Source: Piscicola geometra
Taxonomy: Eukaryota > Annelida > Clitellata > Hirudinida > Piscicolidae
DNA: 64,000 nt
Assembly (NCBI GenBank): GCA_943735955.1
Contig: OX030964.1
Location: 1,155,075-1,219,074, forward strand
Reading direction: 5' to 3'
Of the stretch, positions 20,996 through 55,725 are shown piece by piece; within the stretch, counting starts at the first letter, position 1; each line of letters begins with the position of its first letter. The translations under genes were made by a program, and so were the position numbers. The notes below the pieces were generated by a model. The model searched no databases. It was not told the DNA's origin and saw only the letters and a list, made by a program, of their open reading frames with translations.

Positions 20996-21269
20996 CTGAC
21001 ACCTGGGTGGTGGTGGTGGTTGTGGTGGTGATGGTGGTGGTCAGATTCCTTCGTTCCATGCGTTGTCAATAGTTTACAAACTGGAAATACTGAACAGCTT
21101 TGCTTGCGAAGCTATTTGAATAAGAAAGTGGTCAACCCCTATCCGATGAAGTGTTTTGTGACTTGCGGTTTAAATTGTTGGTAAATTCTCACACATTCTA
21201 GTAATCTTCAAGCTTAATCGGGTTTTAATCTTCTATAAAAATGTTTTTTATTCTAATCCATGATTTTTA

Positions 21270-21700
21270 ATAACAGGCGCGGCGATCTGCGGAAAATCTT
21301 GTGGGGGGTCCTTCCCAGGGTTGGAATCAAAAATCGGTATCGGCTAATACAGTACAAGCTATACTATTTAGTATTGTTTGCTGTAGTGAAAATTATTTTT
21401 GTATAAACAATTAATATTTGTATCATCAAACATTAAAAAAAAGTTTTATACTCAATAAAAATACTTTTCTATTGCCACTAGAACGATTTGAAGAAAAACA
21501 ATAGCGATTTTAGTACCTTTTATTATTTTTCATCAATATAAATTCAATTACAAATAGGCATCAACCCATCAAATAAATTTTATAAAATCTTGTTTTCTAT
21601 TAATTTCTGAGTCAAATAGTTTGAAAAATTACAAATAGATTTGAATTTGCCAAAGTTATAAACAAATATACATTAAGAAATTTTTTTTGGCCCACAGTGT
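21270..21700. other. Solo G-rich head of the hAT-linked repeat plus MITE half
   Basis: GGCGCGGCGATCTGCGG and TTGTGGGGGGTCC (21278-21320) match the heads of the 15617 array. From 21540 to 21705 is the inverted MITE half ending GGCCCACAGTGTA. The middle is AT-rich and unassigned. Confidence 0.5.
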
Positions 21701-22174
21701 ATATTTAGATAACATAAAATACCCTCTTTGCCGTCCTCCTGCCCTCTCCCCACAGCTCGTTCACTCCAATTTCCAAAAAGACCTCTTCGAATTGCTTTCC
21801 GACTAGCAAATTCTTCTGCTAGCCTTTTCAAATCCAGACTGTCAAGTATATCCTGATGTGCATGACAAACAGCCAGTGAACTCAAGCGAGGCTGTGTCAT
21901 AGTTGCACGCAACCAAGCACTAAAAGATCATTCTGCAGTACATGACGTTGTTGGACACACAAGCATCAACCTGATCAATTTATCAACTTAAGGAAACAGA
22001 TGTCTGACTTCCGGGATCATAGCTTGCATCATATTTTGCGCTTGTGATAAAGTTCTGTATTCATTCTTGTCTTTAAACATAGCTTAATGTGAACAAAGAC
22101 TAGTTGCATTTAACTCATGATACTGCTTGCAAATATCATGGTTCACTTCACCAGTTAGCAACATTGTCTCCAGC

Positions 22175-22900
22175 TCAATCAATCAATAAAATCAATTTCT
22201 ATAGCGCTCTTTCCTCAAATTCAAGAGCGCTGGTAAATGAATTTGTTAAACAGATATGTCTTCAGATCCGTACGAAAAGTAAATAATGATATAGAAGTAG
22301 TTAAATAAGGAGGTGATGAGTTTCAAATATATGGACATCTTTAAAGAAGGGTCATCTAAGTAAGGTAATAATTGTCTAATACGTCAGTTTTCAATAGATA
22401 ATAGACATAAACAGTCATGTGTAGAAGATTCGTTCTGACAGTCTGTCCTTCATCTGCAGAGCTCATTTGCCTTGTGAAGTAAGTAGCCAGTGGATGCTTG
22501 CAAGCTGTGCACTGGTGTTCAAATTGAGGCCCTGGCACTTCTTCATAAACAGTCATGTATTGAAGATTCGTTCTAACAGTCTGTCCTTCATCTGCAGAGC
22601 TCATCTGCCTTGTGAAGTAGGTAGCCAGTGGGTTCTTGCAAACTGTGCATTAGTGCTCAATTTGAGGCCTTGGCACTTCTTCCTTTTAAAATAAGTTTTT
22701 ATTGTAGTCCGTTAGACAGTTATTGGTTGAAGATTTTAATTCCGAGAGCAATATAAATTTAAAACCAGAAAACAAGAAAAGATATAAATTATAATTACTA
22801 TAATTATTTGAAATAAAAAAAACTAAACTATTAGATAAGAAGACAAACTATTTAACAAAATCATTAAACGGTTAAAGCGGCTGCCAAGATGGCAGCTGCT
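22175..22900. mobile_element. LINE/SINE-type insertion in hAT copy 2
   Basis: Begins with AATCAATCAATAAAATCAAT, the inverted ATTG tail, and AGCGCT motifs. It ends where hAT homology resumes near 22900. Copy 1 lacks it at the matching place (about 17685-17690). No coding frame is recognised. Confidence 0.55.
22409..22683. repeat. 137-bp tandem duplication
   Basis: Two copies (22409-22545 and 22546-22683) with motifs AAACAGTCATGT, CTGTCCTTCATCTGCAGAGC and CCAGTGG. They differ at about ten positions, and both end GGCACTTCTTC. Confidence 0.8.
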
Positions 22901-23919
22901 AACCAAAGATGAACGCAAGTATGAACGCAAACCAGAAGAATCTCGATTGAATCTTTCTGTGAGTTGCATGATTTCAATGTCTATGACAGCGTAATATGCT
23001 GCTCGATAATGTTCCTCTGGTGTTGTTGCTACATAAGCTGGGCCCAGCCCACAATACTTTTGTGGCGGCTTTTGCACCCGAGGTACAGCAATCGGCTCGA
23101 GATCATATGCTAAAACCATACTGTTGACATCTCTGAAAATGGCTTTAAACTGTTAATCTGATCGTAGGCGACGCAGTTCTCGCACAACTGAATCAGTAGC
23201 TGCAATCATTCCACTGACCGTGGCACTTGCTAATTGCAACGACTTGTTTAACTGTTCTAAAAGTGGAAACACTAAAACAGCGACTTTGAGGGCCAGTGCA
23301 GTAGTTGAAAAAAGGCCTCGAGCCCTTACAGCTGTTTCATCAGCGAATGGAAGCAAATGACTCCAAGCTAACAAGTACCACTTCATAATGTTTAAGCACA
23401 GAAAAGCCTGCAGATACTCTGGTGAATTGTTCACAGAGGAATTTGCGGCAGAACAGTGGAAAAAAATGCAAACGGATGCTCACTGCTGACAATAGCCTGA
23501 CAACCGTTATTTCGGCCGCTCATGTTAGCAGCGCCGTCGTAAGTCTGAGCTCTGAGGTTTTCTATGGGTAGCCTAATTCTGATCCGAAAATCTTTTACTA
23601 CAGCAGATCATGTTTTAGCGGTCGTGTCTGGTGGGCTGAATAAACCAATAAACTGTTCATTAACATTTAGGGTTTCATCAACAAAACGAATGCATATCGA
23701 TTCCTGCTATAACCCATTGCAGTCTTGTGTGCCGTCAACCACAACACCAAACTGGCATGGCATGATAGTGTCCACTATGTTTCTAACGATAGAGTGAGCT
23801 AAAAGCCTCAGCATTTTATTTTGGCAGTCATGTGATATGAAACTTGTAGTTTGATTTAACCACAACTTTAGTTAATGTTCAAAGCCTTTAGAAATTCATT
23901 AACTTTGGTACATCTAAAA

Positions 23920-24640
23920 AATTGAAAGGGTCGATATAACGGTGTACCCCAGAACCCCCATATGAACATCACCCATAAAAAACAACACAATATGAATGAT
24001 TTTTTTATTAAAATGTAAATCTGTCTGCTTGCAAAAAGTGAACCGATATTTTCTGAAAAGCTTCCTGAATGTCGGCTTGCGAAAATTTTAAAATCAAAAA
24101 TTTAATTTTTTGTAAATATAATTCATTACTTTAAATCCATAAATATAAAAAGAAGAGTAGGTAGAAGAGTATTTGAGTAAGCAAAAAATAATTTTGCTTC
24201 AGGCAGCTATCACTATAACTACGACTACCCAAAATATATTACTGAAGAACAATTCTGTTTCATGCTATGGTATGCTTCTATTAAGATAGGAGTTGAGAAA
24301 TTATTGTATTTGAAAAATTGAGGAGGATCCATGTTAAGATGGATCCCAGGACGCCCTCAGGATTCCCGCCCACGCTATAGAGATCAAAAGAAAAGTAGGT
24401 GAAGGAGTATTTAAGTAAGTAAAGAATTTAGACAGCTATCACTATAACTAATACTAAACATACTCACAATGTATTACTGTATAAACATTTATTTTTATGC
24501 CATGGTTGACAATTATGCTCATATAAAAATATAAAAAATAAAATAAAAAACTTTAAAAAAGTGGGGGGTCCACATTAAAGTGGACCCCCTCAGTAAAAAA
24601 AAGTGGAGGGGCCCTGACCCAAGGATCGCCGCCCATGTGT
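23920..24640. repeat. Inverted copy of the about 200-bp GGCGGCGATCC array
   Basis: Same units as 15617-16440 on the opposite strand, with heads near 23950, 24350 and 24600. They mark the upstream side of hAT copy 2. Confidence 0.7.
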
Positions 24641-24649
24641 AGTAGGAAT

Positions 24650-25080
24650 GTTGGCACTATGGTGATGATTACATTTTGTAATTGTGAAGACAATAATGAT
24701 CATGGTGATGTGGGTATGGTTGGATTATTAAGGTTTATTGTTTTTTATTTAAATTGATATTAATATATTGGAAGGGGTATAAAGCCGGTTTTATTTAACC
24801 AATTTGCGTGAAAGCACTTTTGAATTCGATAAAAAGCGCTATAGAAATAGTTGTGATTGATTGATTCAGAATAAATTAATAAACACTGTTATTGGAAATA
24901 AATTGCGCTTATACCAGCAATATTGAAAATTATTTAAACTATTATGTGAACAACAATAATTTATTCTGACACAAACACATTTGAAGGTATCATCGAGTAG
25001 CTAGTTGTTGAATATCAGATACGCTTAAGAAATGAAACAATTATAATAAAAATTAATAAGTCAGCGCTAAGCCTATCGAC
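24650..25080. other. Intergenic sequence with a LINE/SINE tail
   Basis: Contains AAAAGCGCTATAGAAATAGT followed by ATTGATTGATT (24823-24866). Otherwise AT-rich. No gene is seen. Confidence 0.5.
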
Positions 25081-25083
25081 CAA

Positions 25084-25093
25084 TTTATTTATT
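25084..25093 (-). terminator. WDR5: Probable WDR5 poly(A) signals
   Basis: Overlapping TTTATT motifs (AATAAA on the minus strand), about 380 bases past the WDR5 stop. Confidence 0.5.
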
Positions 25094-25111
25094 TCCGATA
25101 TTTGCCTCACT

Positions 25112-25275
25112 AGCCTGTCCCGTTTCCTAGCACACCCACACCACCGTGTCCCGTTTCTCAGAACACTCACACCACCATGTCCCGTTTCCCAGCATACTAA
25201 CACCACCATGTCCCGCTTCATAGCACACTCACACCACCATGTCCCGTTTCCCACCACACTCACACCACCATGCCC
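25112..25275. repeat. 31-bp repeat in the WDR5 3' region
   Basis: About five units of CACTCACACCACCATGTCCC followed by GTTTCCCAG-like sequence. Confidence 0.85.
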
Positions 25276-25399
25276 CGCTTTACAGAATACCAGTTGTAAA
25301 ACAAACGCCCACACACGCCTACAAACGCACACTCATGTCTAAACAGTAATTTCATTTGAACCTAAAACGCATACAACACACATACACCAACAAAACACA

Positions 25400-50170
<24,771 letters not shown>

Positions 50171-50177
50171 TCTTTGC

Positions 50178-50227
50178 GGCATAGGCGGCGATCCTGGGGG
50201 GGGGGGTCTTGGTGTCAATGTATTACT
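50178..50227. repeat. Left part of the hAT-linked GGCGGCGATCC repeat, interrupted by gypsy
   Basis: GGCGGCGATCCTGGGGGGGG and TCAATGTATTACT match the array units at 15617 and 24350. The sequence resumes at 59340. Confidence 0.65.
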
Positions 50228-50357
50228 TGTAGCGGCCACATTGTGTACGATATGTACACAACCACTCCTAGGCGACCTTTGTCTCTAGCACCCTATATAA
50301 AGTCGTTATCGTGTAAATAAACTCTCTCTCGTGTTTCCTGAAATCCTAGTCGTAACA
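50228..50357 (+). repeat. Gypsy 5' LTR (copy 1), 130 bp
   Basis: Begins TGTAGCGGCCACATTGTGTA and ends CCTAGTCGTAACA (TG...CA). It contains TATATAAAG (50294-50302) and AATAAA (50316-50321), so promoter and poly(A) signals fit in 130 bp. The outer flank ends TACT, repeated after the last LTR. Confidence 0.93.
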
Positions 50358-50359
50358 AT

Positions 50360-50377
50360 TGGTGACCCCGAAGTGAT
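50360..50377 (+). other. Primer binding site
   Basis: TGGTGACCCCGAAGTG begins two bases after the LTR. TGG matches a tRNA CCA end. The tRNA is not identified. Confidence 0.7.
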
Positions 50378-51230
50378 GGAAGATATTTTTTTTAAAGTTA
50401 CGTCAGAGGAGGAGACAAGGGCAGAGCAGACGCCGCAAGTAAGCTCTCTTAGCTTACCCGTTTTTTTCACAGCCAACCCAAGACTCTGGTTCTGCCACGT
50501 GGAAGCAATATTCCACACGCGCAAAGTGACAGCAGGCCTTACAAAGTACTCGTATGTGGTTGAGCACATACCTTTCCATGTTGCCGAACAGGTTCAAGAC
50601 CTACTCGTGGAGGTGCCGTCGTCGTCGCCATACGAGACGCTGAAAAAGGCAATTCTTTACAGGTGCTGCCAGTCTGAGGCAAGCATGCTGAGAGCGTTAT
50701 TTGGCGACCTGCAACCAGACGGCAGGCAACCCTCCCAGCTGCTTCGCCACATGAAGACCCTGCTGGGTAGCAACCGAATGGACGAAGCCATCCTGAAGCA
50801 GCTATGGTTCGACAAAATGCCCACTCAGATTAAACCAATCCTGGCGGCTTCAATGAACATCCCACTGGCAGAACTGGCGTTACAAGCAGACAGGATGGTG
50901 GAACTTCAACAAACCGCCATCACACAAGTCTCAACGCCAACTCCACAAGCTTCAGCCCAAACCATGCCGGAGATACATACGTGGCTTCAACAAATCACCA
51001 CAAGTATGGCCACTTTAGCTGCTAACCAGAATCAACCACGAGGAAGAATTCGTTCAAACAGTCGACACAATTCACCTCGTTCCAGAAGCCTGAACACCAC
51101 GTCAGGCATGTGCTGGTATCACCAGACTTTTGGGAAACAGGCACGAAAATGCACACCACCATGCACTTTCGCTCATTTAAAAGGCAGGACCGACCGTAGG
51201 AGTGACATCGGTCCACGGCCAACAAAATAA
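50376..51230 (+). CDS. gag: Gypsy Gag (copy 1)
   Basis: Starts at ATG GAA GAT (50376), 284 codons. An earlier in-frame ATG lies in the LTR (50331) and is less likely. It has [20 protein letters not shown], the usual opening of Ty3/gypsy Gag in this group, and a C-terminal nucleocapsid-like [18 protein letters not shown] in a basic, SR-rich region. Gag forms the particle and binds the RNA. It overlaps Pol by 29 bases, with Pol in the +1 frame. Confidence 0.9.
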   Translation: MEDIFFKVTSEEETRAEQTPQVSSLSLPVFFTANPRLWFCHVEAIFHTRKVTAGLTKYSYVVEHIPFHVAEQVQDLLVEVPSSSPYETLKKAILYRCCQSEASMLRALFGDLQPDGRQPSQLLRHMKTLLGSNRMDEAILKQLWFDKMPTQIKPILAASMNIPLAELALQADRMVELQQTAITQVSTPTPQASAQTMPEIHTWLQQITTSMATLAANQNQPRGRIRSNSRHNSPRSRSLNTTSGMCWYHQTFGKQARKCTPPCTFAHLKGRTDRRSDIGPRPTK

Positions 51231-54200
51231 GAGTCGTCTATTATTCATAAGAGACGCATGCAACAACCTCACGTTCCTAATCGACACTGGTGCAGAAGTA
51301 AGCGTCATTCCTCCACCAGCCAATCATTCTCTCACCCCATCATCGTTCACGCTTCATGCAGCAAACAACTCCATCATCAAAACGTATGGACAGAAATCCC
51401 TGACGGTCAACCTCGGTTTACGCAGGCAGTTTCCCTGGATTTTTCTCGTAGCCGACGTCAAGAAACCCATCATCGGAGCGGATTTTCTATCTCATTTCAG
51501 TCTGGGGGTGGACATGTCTCGCCAACGCCTGGTGGACAACACAACATCCTTGGCTATCATTGGGTCAATCTCCAAGTCAGTGCCGACACAGATTCGAGTT
51601 GCAAGGTCATCTGTTGAGGCAGTAGCAAGACTTCTAGAGAGATACCCAACCATCAGCCGACCATCGAATTACAACGAGGAGGTGCAACACATGACGAGGC
51701 ACAGCATAATCACCGAAGGACCTCCTACGTTTCAAAAGCCACGCCGTCTGTCACCGGAGAAGTTGAAGCTGGCGAAAGCGGAGTTTGATCACATGATCCA
51801 ACTGGGCATAATAAGACCTTCATCAAGCCCGTGGTCTTCGCCGCTACACTTGGTACCGAAGTCGTCTGGAGATTGGAGGCCATTTGGTGACTACCGAGCG
51901 TTGAACAACAATACCATTCCAGACAGGTATCCAGTGCCTCATCTTCACGATTTTACTAACAACCTCGTCAACTGCAACATCTTCTCGCGAATTGACTTGG
52001 TGAGAGCCTTCCACCACATTCCAATCGCAGAAGAAGACATTCAGAAAACCGCCATTACAACACCTTTCGGATTGTATGAGTTTGTTCGTCTTCCCTTTGG
52101 TCTAAGGAACGCGGCTCAAACCTTCCAACGGTTCATGGACGAAGTTCTCAGAGGTTTGACTTATGCTTTTGTGTACATCGACGATGTACTGATCGCTAGC
52201 ACCTCTCTAGAAGAACATCTCCTTCATCTCGAGGAAGTATTCAGAAGATTCAGCAAATTCAACCTCACCATCAACGTCGACAAGTGTGAATTTGCCGTAC
52301 CATCTACCAACTTCCTTGGACACCACCTCAACAAAGACGGAATCAGACCTCTTCCCAACAGAATCCAAGCAATCCTGGAGTACAAACAACCGCAAAGCAT
52401 CAATCAACTGCAACGGTTTATAGGAATGGTTAATTTCTACAGGCGTTTCATTCCTCATTGCTCCAGTTTATTGGCACCGTTAACAGATGTTCTCAGAAAG
52501 AAGCCATCTACAAAAACCCTTTGCTTGACTGATGCTCAAACTCAAGCCTTCAATCAGACGAAAGAAGCTCTTCAGAATGCCACAAGCTTGGGTTTCATTG
52601 ATGATAGATGGGAGCTGCAACTTCTAACTGACGCTTCTGACGTAGCAGCAGGAGCAGTTCTCGAGCAGGTACAAAAAGGTAAGCGTCAACCTTTAGCGTT
52701 TTTCTCGCAAAAGTTTCATCCTGCCCAGACGAGGTATAGTACTTTTGGCCGAGAGTTACTTGCAATCTATCAAGCCATCAAGCACTTTCAACACTTCCTT
52801 GAAGGTCGTCAGTTTACCATCTTCACTGATCATAAGCCACTCACCTTTGCTCTCAGGACCAACACAAGCCGCCACTCACCGAGAGAAGCCAGGCATTTAG
52901 ACTTCATCTCAAAGTTCTCTGCTGAGATCAAACACATCAAGGGAACAGACAATGTAGTTGCAGATGCACTTTCTCGGACTGAGGCTAACGCGATAACAGT
53001 TATCGATATGCAAGAAATTGCCAAGCACCAGTCTTCAGATTTATCGATACGTCTCAAACCGACATCTTTGCAGCTCGAAGAGATTCCTCTTCCTTTCAAC
53101 CAAGGCAACATCTGGGTAGACACGTCAACAGGAGTTTCCAGACCTTTCGTCCCAGAGCAACTCAGATACAAGGTCTTTTTAGCTTTGCATTCTCTATCTC
53201 ATCCAGGTGTGACAGCTACGTCAAAATTGATTCGACAACGGTTTGTATGGCCAAACATGGATAAGAACATCAGGACATGGTGCAGAGAATGTCTTCCATG
53301 TCAGAAAAATAAAGTACATCGCCACACCATCACAGCTCCGTCCAAATTTACATTGCCGAAATGCCGTTTCCAACACGTTCACATCGACCTGGTGGGACCT
53401 CTTCTTGCGTCTGAAGGGTTCACTCACATTCTAACCTGCGTTGATCGATTCACAAGATGGCCCGTAGCTATCCCTATCAGCGACACCTCGACAGAAACCA
53501 TCCTAAAGAACTTCATGGCCGGATGGGTCTCGAATTTTGGTGTTCCCGAGACCATCACAACAGATAGAGGCAGCCAATTTTCGTCTCGCCTTTTCTATCA
53601 GATGAGCAAGTTGCTGGGTATACATCATGTGAGAACAACTGCATACCATCCTGCAGCCAACGGTATGGTCGAGCGTTTCCATCGGCAACTAAAGTCCTCC
53701 CTTGCGGCACACCCTTCAGCTGGTGGATGGATGGAGTCCTTGCCTGTAGTGCTCTTGGGAATCCGGTCATCGGTAAAGGAGGATCTCAAATGTTCACCAG
53801 CAGAACTTGTTTATGGAACGGCATTGAGACTGCCCGGTGAGTGCTCGTCCAGCAACAATTCCACTCCCGACATTACAAGTTATGTCTCGCGTTTAAAGGA
53901 TCAGATGAACAAAATAAAAGCAGAGCCACCAAGGGAGCAACAAACTACAAGCTACATCCCAAAAGACCTTCTAACCACACCAAAAGTTTTCGTTCGTGTG
54001 GACTCGCATAGACAACCGCTTCAGTCTCCATACGAGGGTCCGTACGTCGTTTTGGAAAGAAGGGCAAAATATTTTGTCCTAGAAAAGAACGGGCGTAGAG
54101 ACACCGTCTCAATCGACAGACTAAAACCCGCATTTCTTTCACCACCACCAACGATGTCCTCATCAAAGACAACAGCAACAACATTGACAACAACAACCTC

Positions 54201-54357
54201 AACAACAACACCCTTCAAGTTAGCATCAACAACAATAACAGCAACACCAACAACAACGACTACCAACTCATCGAATACTCAACAGCCACCTCCAATCCAC
54301 ACTAGGTCCGGCAGAAGGGTGCATTGGCCAAAGAATTTGGCAGATTACGCAACGTGA
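51202..54357 (+). CDS. pol: Gypsy Pol polyprotein (copy 1, intact)
   Basis: One open frame of about 1051 codons. Protease: [13 protein letters not shown] near residue 26. Reverse transcriptase: [40 protein letters not shown] and catalytic [10 protein letters not shown] near 322. RNase [27 protein letters not shown] and [11 protein letters not shown]. Integrase: HSLSHPGVT...CRECLPCQK zinc site near 660-700, then the catalytic D, D and E in [16 protein letters not shown] and GMVERFHR near 727, 788 and 822. The tail is [17 protein letters not shown]. No chromodomain and no envelope frame follow. It looks translatable, so this copy is probably recent. Access from Gag would need a +1 shift or re-initiation. 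Confidence 0.95.
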   Translation: MTSVHGQQNKSRLLFIRDACNNLTFLIDTGAEVSVIPPPANHSLTPSSFTLHAANNSIIKTYGQKSLTVNLGLRRQFPWIFLVADVKKPIIGADFLSHFSLGVDMSRQRLVDNTTSLAIIGSISKSVPTQIRVARSSVEAVARLLERYPTISRPSNYNEEVQHMTRHSIITEGPPTFQKPRRLSPEKLKLAKAEFDHMIQLGIIRPSSSPWSSPLHLVPKSSGDWRPFGDYRALNNNTIPDRYPVPHLHDFTNNLVNCNIFSRIDLVRAFHHIPIAEEDIQKTAITTPFGLYEFVRLPFGLRNAAQTFQRFMDEVLRGLTYAFVYIDDVLIASTSLEEHLLHLEEVFRRFSKFNLTINVDKCEFAVPSTNFLGHHLNKDGIRPLPNRIQAILEYKQPQSINQLQRFIGMVNFYRRFIPHCSSLLAPLTDVLRKKPSTKTLCLTDAQTQAFNQTKEALQNATSLGFIDDRWELQLLTDASDVAAGAVLEQVQKGKRQPLAFFSQKFHPAQTRYSTFGRELLAIYQAIKHFQHFLEGRQFTIFTDHKPLTFALRTNTSRHSPREARHLDFISKFSAEIKHIKGTDNVVADALSRTEANAITVIDMQEIAKHQSSDLSIRLKPTSLQLEEIPLPFNQGNIWVDTSTGVSRPFVPEQLRYKVFLALHSLSHPGVTATSKLIRQRFVWPNMDKNIRTWCRECLPCQKNKVHRHTITAPSKFTLPKCRFQHVHIDLVGPLLASEGFTHILTCVDRFTRWPVAIPISDTSTETILKNFMAGWVSNFGVPETITTDRGSQFSSRLFYQMSKLLGIHHVRTTAYHPAANGMVERFHRQLKSSLAAHPSAGGWMESLPVVLLGIRSSVKEDLKCSPAELVYGTALRLPGECSSSNNSTPDITSYVSRLKDQMNKIKAEPPREQQTTSYIPKDLLTTPKVFVRVDSHRQPLQSPYEGPYVVLERRAKYFVLEKNGRRDTVSIDRLKPAFLSPPPTMSSSKTTATTLTTTTSTTTPFKLASTTITATPTTTTTNSSNTQQPPPIHTRSGRRVHWPKNLADYAT

Positions 54358-54496
54358 CTCATTGACGCCTTGTCTATCAACCGCCCATCAACCAATCGTG
54401 CTAACTAAGTCTTCATCATCATTTTCAGAATTTCTCCGTCGTCAGCTTCGTTTTATCTTGCGTCATCACTTGATTCTTTGAGTTCACAAAGGGCTG

Positions 54497-54637
54497 CGAC
54501 ATGCACCACTGCAACATGCACCACTGCAACATGCACCACTGCAACATGCACCACTGCAACATGCACCACTGCAACATGCACCACTGCAACATGCACTACT
54601 GCAACATGCACCACTGCAACATGCACTACTGCAACAA
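54497..54637. repeat. 15-bp ATGCACCACTGCAAC array in the gypsy 3' UTR (copy 1)
   Basis: About nine units, two with CACTACTG. Copy 2 (58970-59125) has one unit more. Confidence 0.95.
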
Positions 54638-54703
54638 CAACTATTGCACCAACAAAATTCACAACTTGACAATATTTTGTTTGCTTCTTCGTTCGCCAGT
54701 ACT

Positions 54704-54720
54704 CTCTGGTGGGGGAGTAT
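54704..54720 (+). other. Polypurine tract, copy 1
   Basis: CTGGTGGGGGAGTAT stands directly before the central LTR. It is repeated before the third LTR. Confidence 0.75.
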
Positions 54721-54852
54721 TGTAGCGGCCACATTGTGTACGATATGTACACACAACCACTCCTAGGCGACCTTTGTCTCTAGCACCCTATATAAAGTCG
54801 TTATCGTGTAAATAAACTCTCTCTCGTGTTTCCTGAAATCCTAGTCGTAACA
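54721..54852 (+). repeat. Gypsy central LTR, shared by both copies, 132 bp
   Basis: Same as the first LTR but with an extra CA in the ACACAC stretch. It is both the 3' LTR of copy 1 and the 5' LTR of copy 2. Confidence 0.93.
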
Positions 54853-54870
54853 ATTGGTGACCCCGAAGTG

Positions 54871-55725
54871 ATGGAAGATATTTTTTTTAAAGTTACGTCA
54901 GAGGAGGAGACAAGGGCAGAGCAGACGCCGCAAGTAAGCTCTCTTAGCTTACCCGTTTTTTTCACAGCCAACCCAAGACTCTGGTTCTGCCACGTGGAAG
55001 CAATATTCCACACGCGCAAAGTGACAGCAGGCCTTACAAAGTACTCGTATGTGGTTGAGCACATACCTTTCCATGTTGCCGAACAGGTTCAAGACCTACT
55101 CGTGGAGGTGCCGTCGTCGTCGCCATACGAGACGCTGAAAAAGGCAATTCTTTACAGGTGCTGCCAGTCTGAGGCAAGCATGCTGAGAGCGTTATTTGGC
55201 GACCTGCAACCAGACGGCAGGCAACCCTCCCAGCTGCTTCGCCACATGAAGACCCTGCTGGGTAGCAACCGAATGGACGAAGCCATCCTGAAGCAGCTAT
55301 GGTTCGACAAAATGCCCACTCAGATTAAACCAATCCTGGCGGCTTCAATGAACATCCCACTGGCAGAACTGGCGTTACAAGCAGACAGGATGGTGGAACT
55401 TCAACAAACCGCCATCACACAAGTCTCAACGCCAACTCCACAAGCTTCAGCCCAAACCATGCCGGAGATACATACGTGGCTTCAACAAATCACCACAAGT
55501 ATGGCCACTTTAGCTGCTAACCAGAATCAACCACGAGGAAGAATTCGTTCAAACAGTCGACACAATTCACCTCGTTCCAGAAGCCTGAACACCACGTCAG
55601 GCATGTGCTGGTATCACCAGACTTTTGGGAAACAGGCACGAAAATGCACACCACCATGCACTTTCGCTCATTTAAAAGGCAGGACCGACCGTAGGAGTGA
55701 CATCGGTCCACGGCCAATAAAATAA
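54871..55725 (+). CDS. gag: Gypsy Gag (copy 2)
   Basis: Nearly identical to copy 1 over its whole length. The difference seen is Thr to Ile (GPRPTK to GPRPIK) just before the stop. It is open and apparently intact. Confidence 0.9.
   Translation: MEDIFFKVTSEEETRAEQTPQVSSLSLPVFFTANPRLWFCHVEAIFHTRKVTAGLTKYSYVVEHIPFHVAEQVQDLLVEVPSSSPYETLKKAILYRCCQSEASMLRALFGDLQPDGRQPSQLLRHMKTLLGSNRMDEAILKQLWFDKMPTQIKPILAASMNIPLAELALQADRMVELQQTAITQVSTPTPQASAQTMPEIHTWLQQITTSMATLAANQNQPRGRIRSNSRHNSPRSRSLNTTSGMCWYHQTFGKQARKCTPPCTFAHLKGRTDRRSDIGPRPIK

Larger units (their letters stand above)
21700..23880 (-). pseudogene. hAT-type transposase (ZMYM1-like), decayed inverted copy 2
   Basis: Read downward from 23880, the order is the same as copy 1. 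The DSTQ-like, YDGAANMS-like and SFADETAVRARGLFSTTALA (23340-23280) blocks are followed by the C-terminal frame 21912-21673. That frame has MTQPRLSSLAVCHAHQDILD, SLDLKRLAEEFAS and RRGLFGNWSERAVGRGQEDG. Many stops break it. An insertion at 22175-22900 splits it relative to copy 1. Confidence 0.75.

Noticed and set aside
51202..54357. Retrovirus with envelope
   Set aside because: No third frame follows Pol; the 3' region holds only the 15-bp array, the polypurine tract and the LTR. It is a gypsy retrotransposon.
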